A DNA stretch of 6,472 nt from JBMYYE01 sp049609065. GTDB taxonomy: Bacteria > Pseudomonadota > Alphaproteobacteria > Rhodobacterales > Rhodobacteraceae. Shown piece after piece: positions 6,061-6,472 of the stretch. How positions within the stretch are numbered: position 1 is the stretch's first letter; every line of letters begins with the position of its first letter. A model generated the notes under the pieces. That model saw only the letters and a program-made list of their open reading frames with translations. It was not told the origin of the DNA and searched no databases. The stretch covers positions 1 through 6,472 of the forward strand of contig JBMYYE010000120.1 in the NCBI GenBank assembly GCA_049609065.1, in the 5' to 3' direction. A program made the position numbers and the translations under genes.

Positions 6061-6472
6061 ATGAAATGGAATTTACCTAATATTTTGACGGTTATGCGTC
6101 TTTTCGCGGCCCCCGGCGTGGCCATAATGTTTTTGTATTTCGCCCGCCCTTGGGCGGATTGGTATGCGCTCATTTTATTTGTTGCGGCCTCCATCACGGA
6201 TTTTCTCGATGGATACCTCGCGCGCAAATGGTCCCAAGAAAGCCGCTTTGGCGCGATGCTTGATCCGATCGCCGATAAGGCCATGGTTGTGATCGCACTT
6301 TTGGTCATCACTGGATTTTCGGGCATGTATCCATGGATCTTGCTCCCTGCAACCGTCATCATGTTTCGCGAAGTCTTCGTCTCGGGGCTTCGGGAATTTT
6401 TGGGCGCGGATGCAAAGCTCTTGCAGGTTACAAAATTAGCCAAGTGGAAAACCACCGCTCAGATGGTGGCGA
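6061..6472 (+). CDS. pgsA: CDP-diacylglycerol-glycerol-3-phosphate 3-phosphatidyltransferase (3' end beyond window)
   Basis: This integral inner-membrane enzyme transfers the phosphatidyl group from CDP-diacylglycerol to glycerol-3-phosphate, the committed step to phosphatidylglycerol and cardiolipin. 137 codons are visible of a usual 180-230. After the typical start MKWNLPNILT and a first membrane segment, the CDP-alcohol phosphotransferase signature DxxDGxxARx8GxxxDxxxD is complete, with Asp47, Asp50, Gly51, Arg55, Gly64, Asp68 and Asp72. FREVFVSGLREFLG (102-115) is the conserved PgsA stretch that separates it from other family members. The ATG at 6061 fits the family's N-terminus. An in-frame ATG at 6049 would add only four residues (MCGA), and a G-rich stretch at 6051-6058 could be the ribosome site. 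It lies 18 bases after uvrC, so the two are probably one transcript, a neighbour pair common in proteobacteria. Confidence 0.96.
   Translation, partial: MKWNLPNILTVMRLFAAPGVAIMFLYFARPWADWYALILFVAASITDFLDGYLARKWSQESRFGAMLDPIADKAMVVIALLVITGFSGMYPWILLPATVIMFREVFVSGLREFLGADAKLLQVTKLAKWKTTAQMVA

Noticed and set aside
6021..6455. 144-codon minus-strand frame opposite pgsA
   Set aside because: It is a shadow of the pgsA frame, which has the complete CDP-alcohol phosphotransferase signature.

Overview
The window is ordinary-looking chromosomal DNA from an alphaproteobacterium, most probably of the Rhodobacterales (Roseobacter/Rhodobacter group). The protein sequences point there, especially UvrC followed directly by PgsA, the short S49 peptidase and the Rhodobacterales-type UDP-glucose dehydrogenase. 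This assignment comes from remembered family resemblance, not from a search. There are no insertion sequences, CRISPR repeats, tRNA/rRNA genes or phage genes.

Layout. (1) Positions 1-971, minus strand: UDP-glucose 6-dehydrogenase, start present, C-terminal domain cut off by the window edge. (2) 972-1157: divergent intergenic region. (3) 1158-3872, plus strand: a tight four-gene cluster made of a short SppA-like S49 peptidase, a 54-residue membrane/zinc-ribbon protein, a YrbG-type sodium/calcium exchanger and a pteridine-reductase-like SDR. The first three are joined by two TAA|ATG junctions with no bases between stop and start, and the fourth follows after 9 bases. (4) 3873-4161: an AT-rich gap (about 32% G+C by hand count over 3901-4080) holding a hairpin, a perfect DnaA-box consensus, a 12-bp palindrome and a distant 9-bp inverted repeat. 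(5) 4162-6042, plus strand: uvrC, the nuclease subunit of nucleotide excision repair. (6) 6061 to the window end, plus strand: pgsA (phosphatidylglycerophosphate synthase), 18 bases after uvrC and truncated by the window edge.

How the genes relate. The dehydrogenase makes UDP-glucuronate for surface polysaccharides and is transcribed away from the rest. The four-gene cluster mixes proteolysis, ion transport and probable pterin reduction. Its spacing argues for one transcript with translational coupling, but no shared pathway is obvious. uvrC-pgsA is a second probable operon, in which repair and phospholipid synthesis are linked by position only.

The items most worth a second look are the small zinc-ribbon membrane gene at 1962-2126, the pteridine-reductase signature of the SDR, and the cluster of sequence signals upstream of uvrC. 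I did not find convincing evidence of an undescribed multi-gene system.
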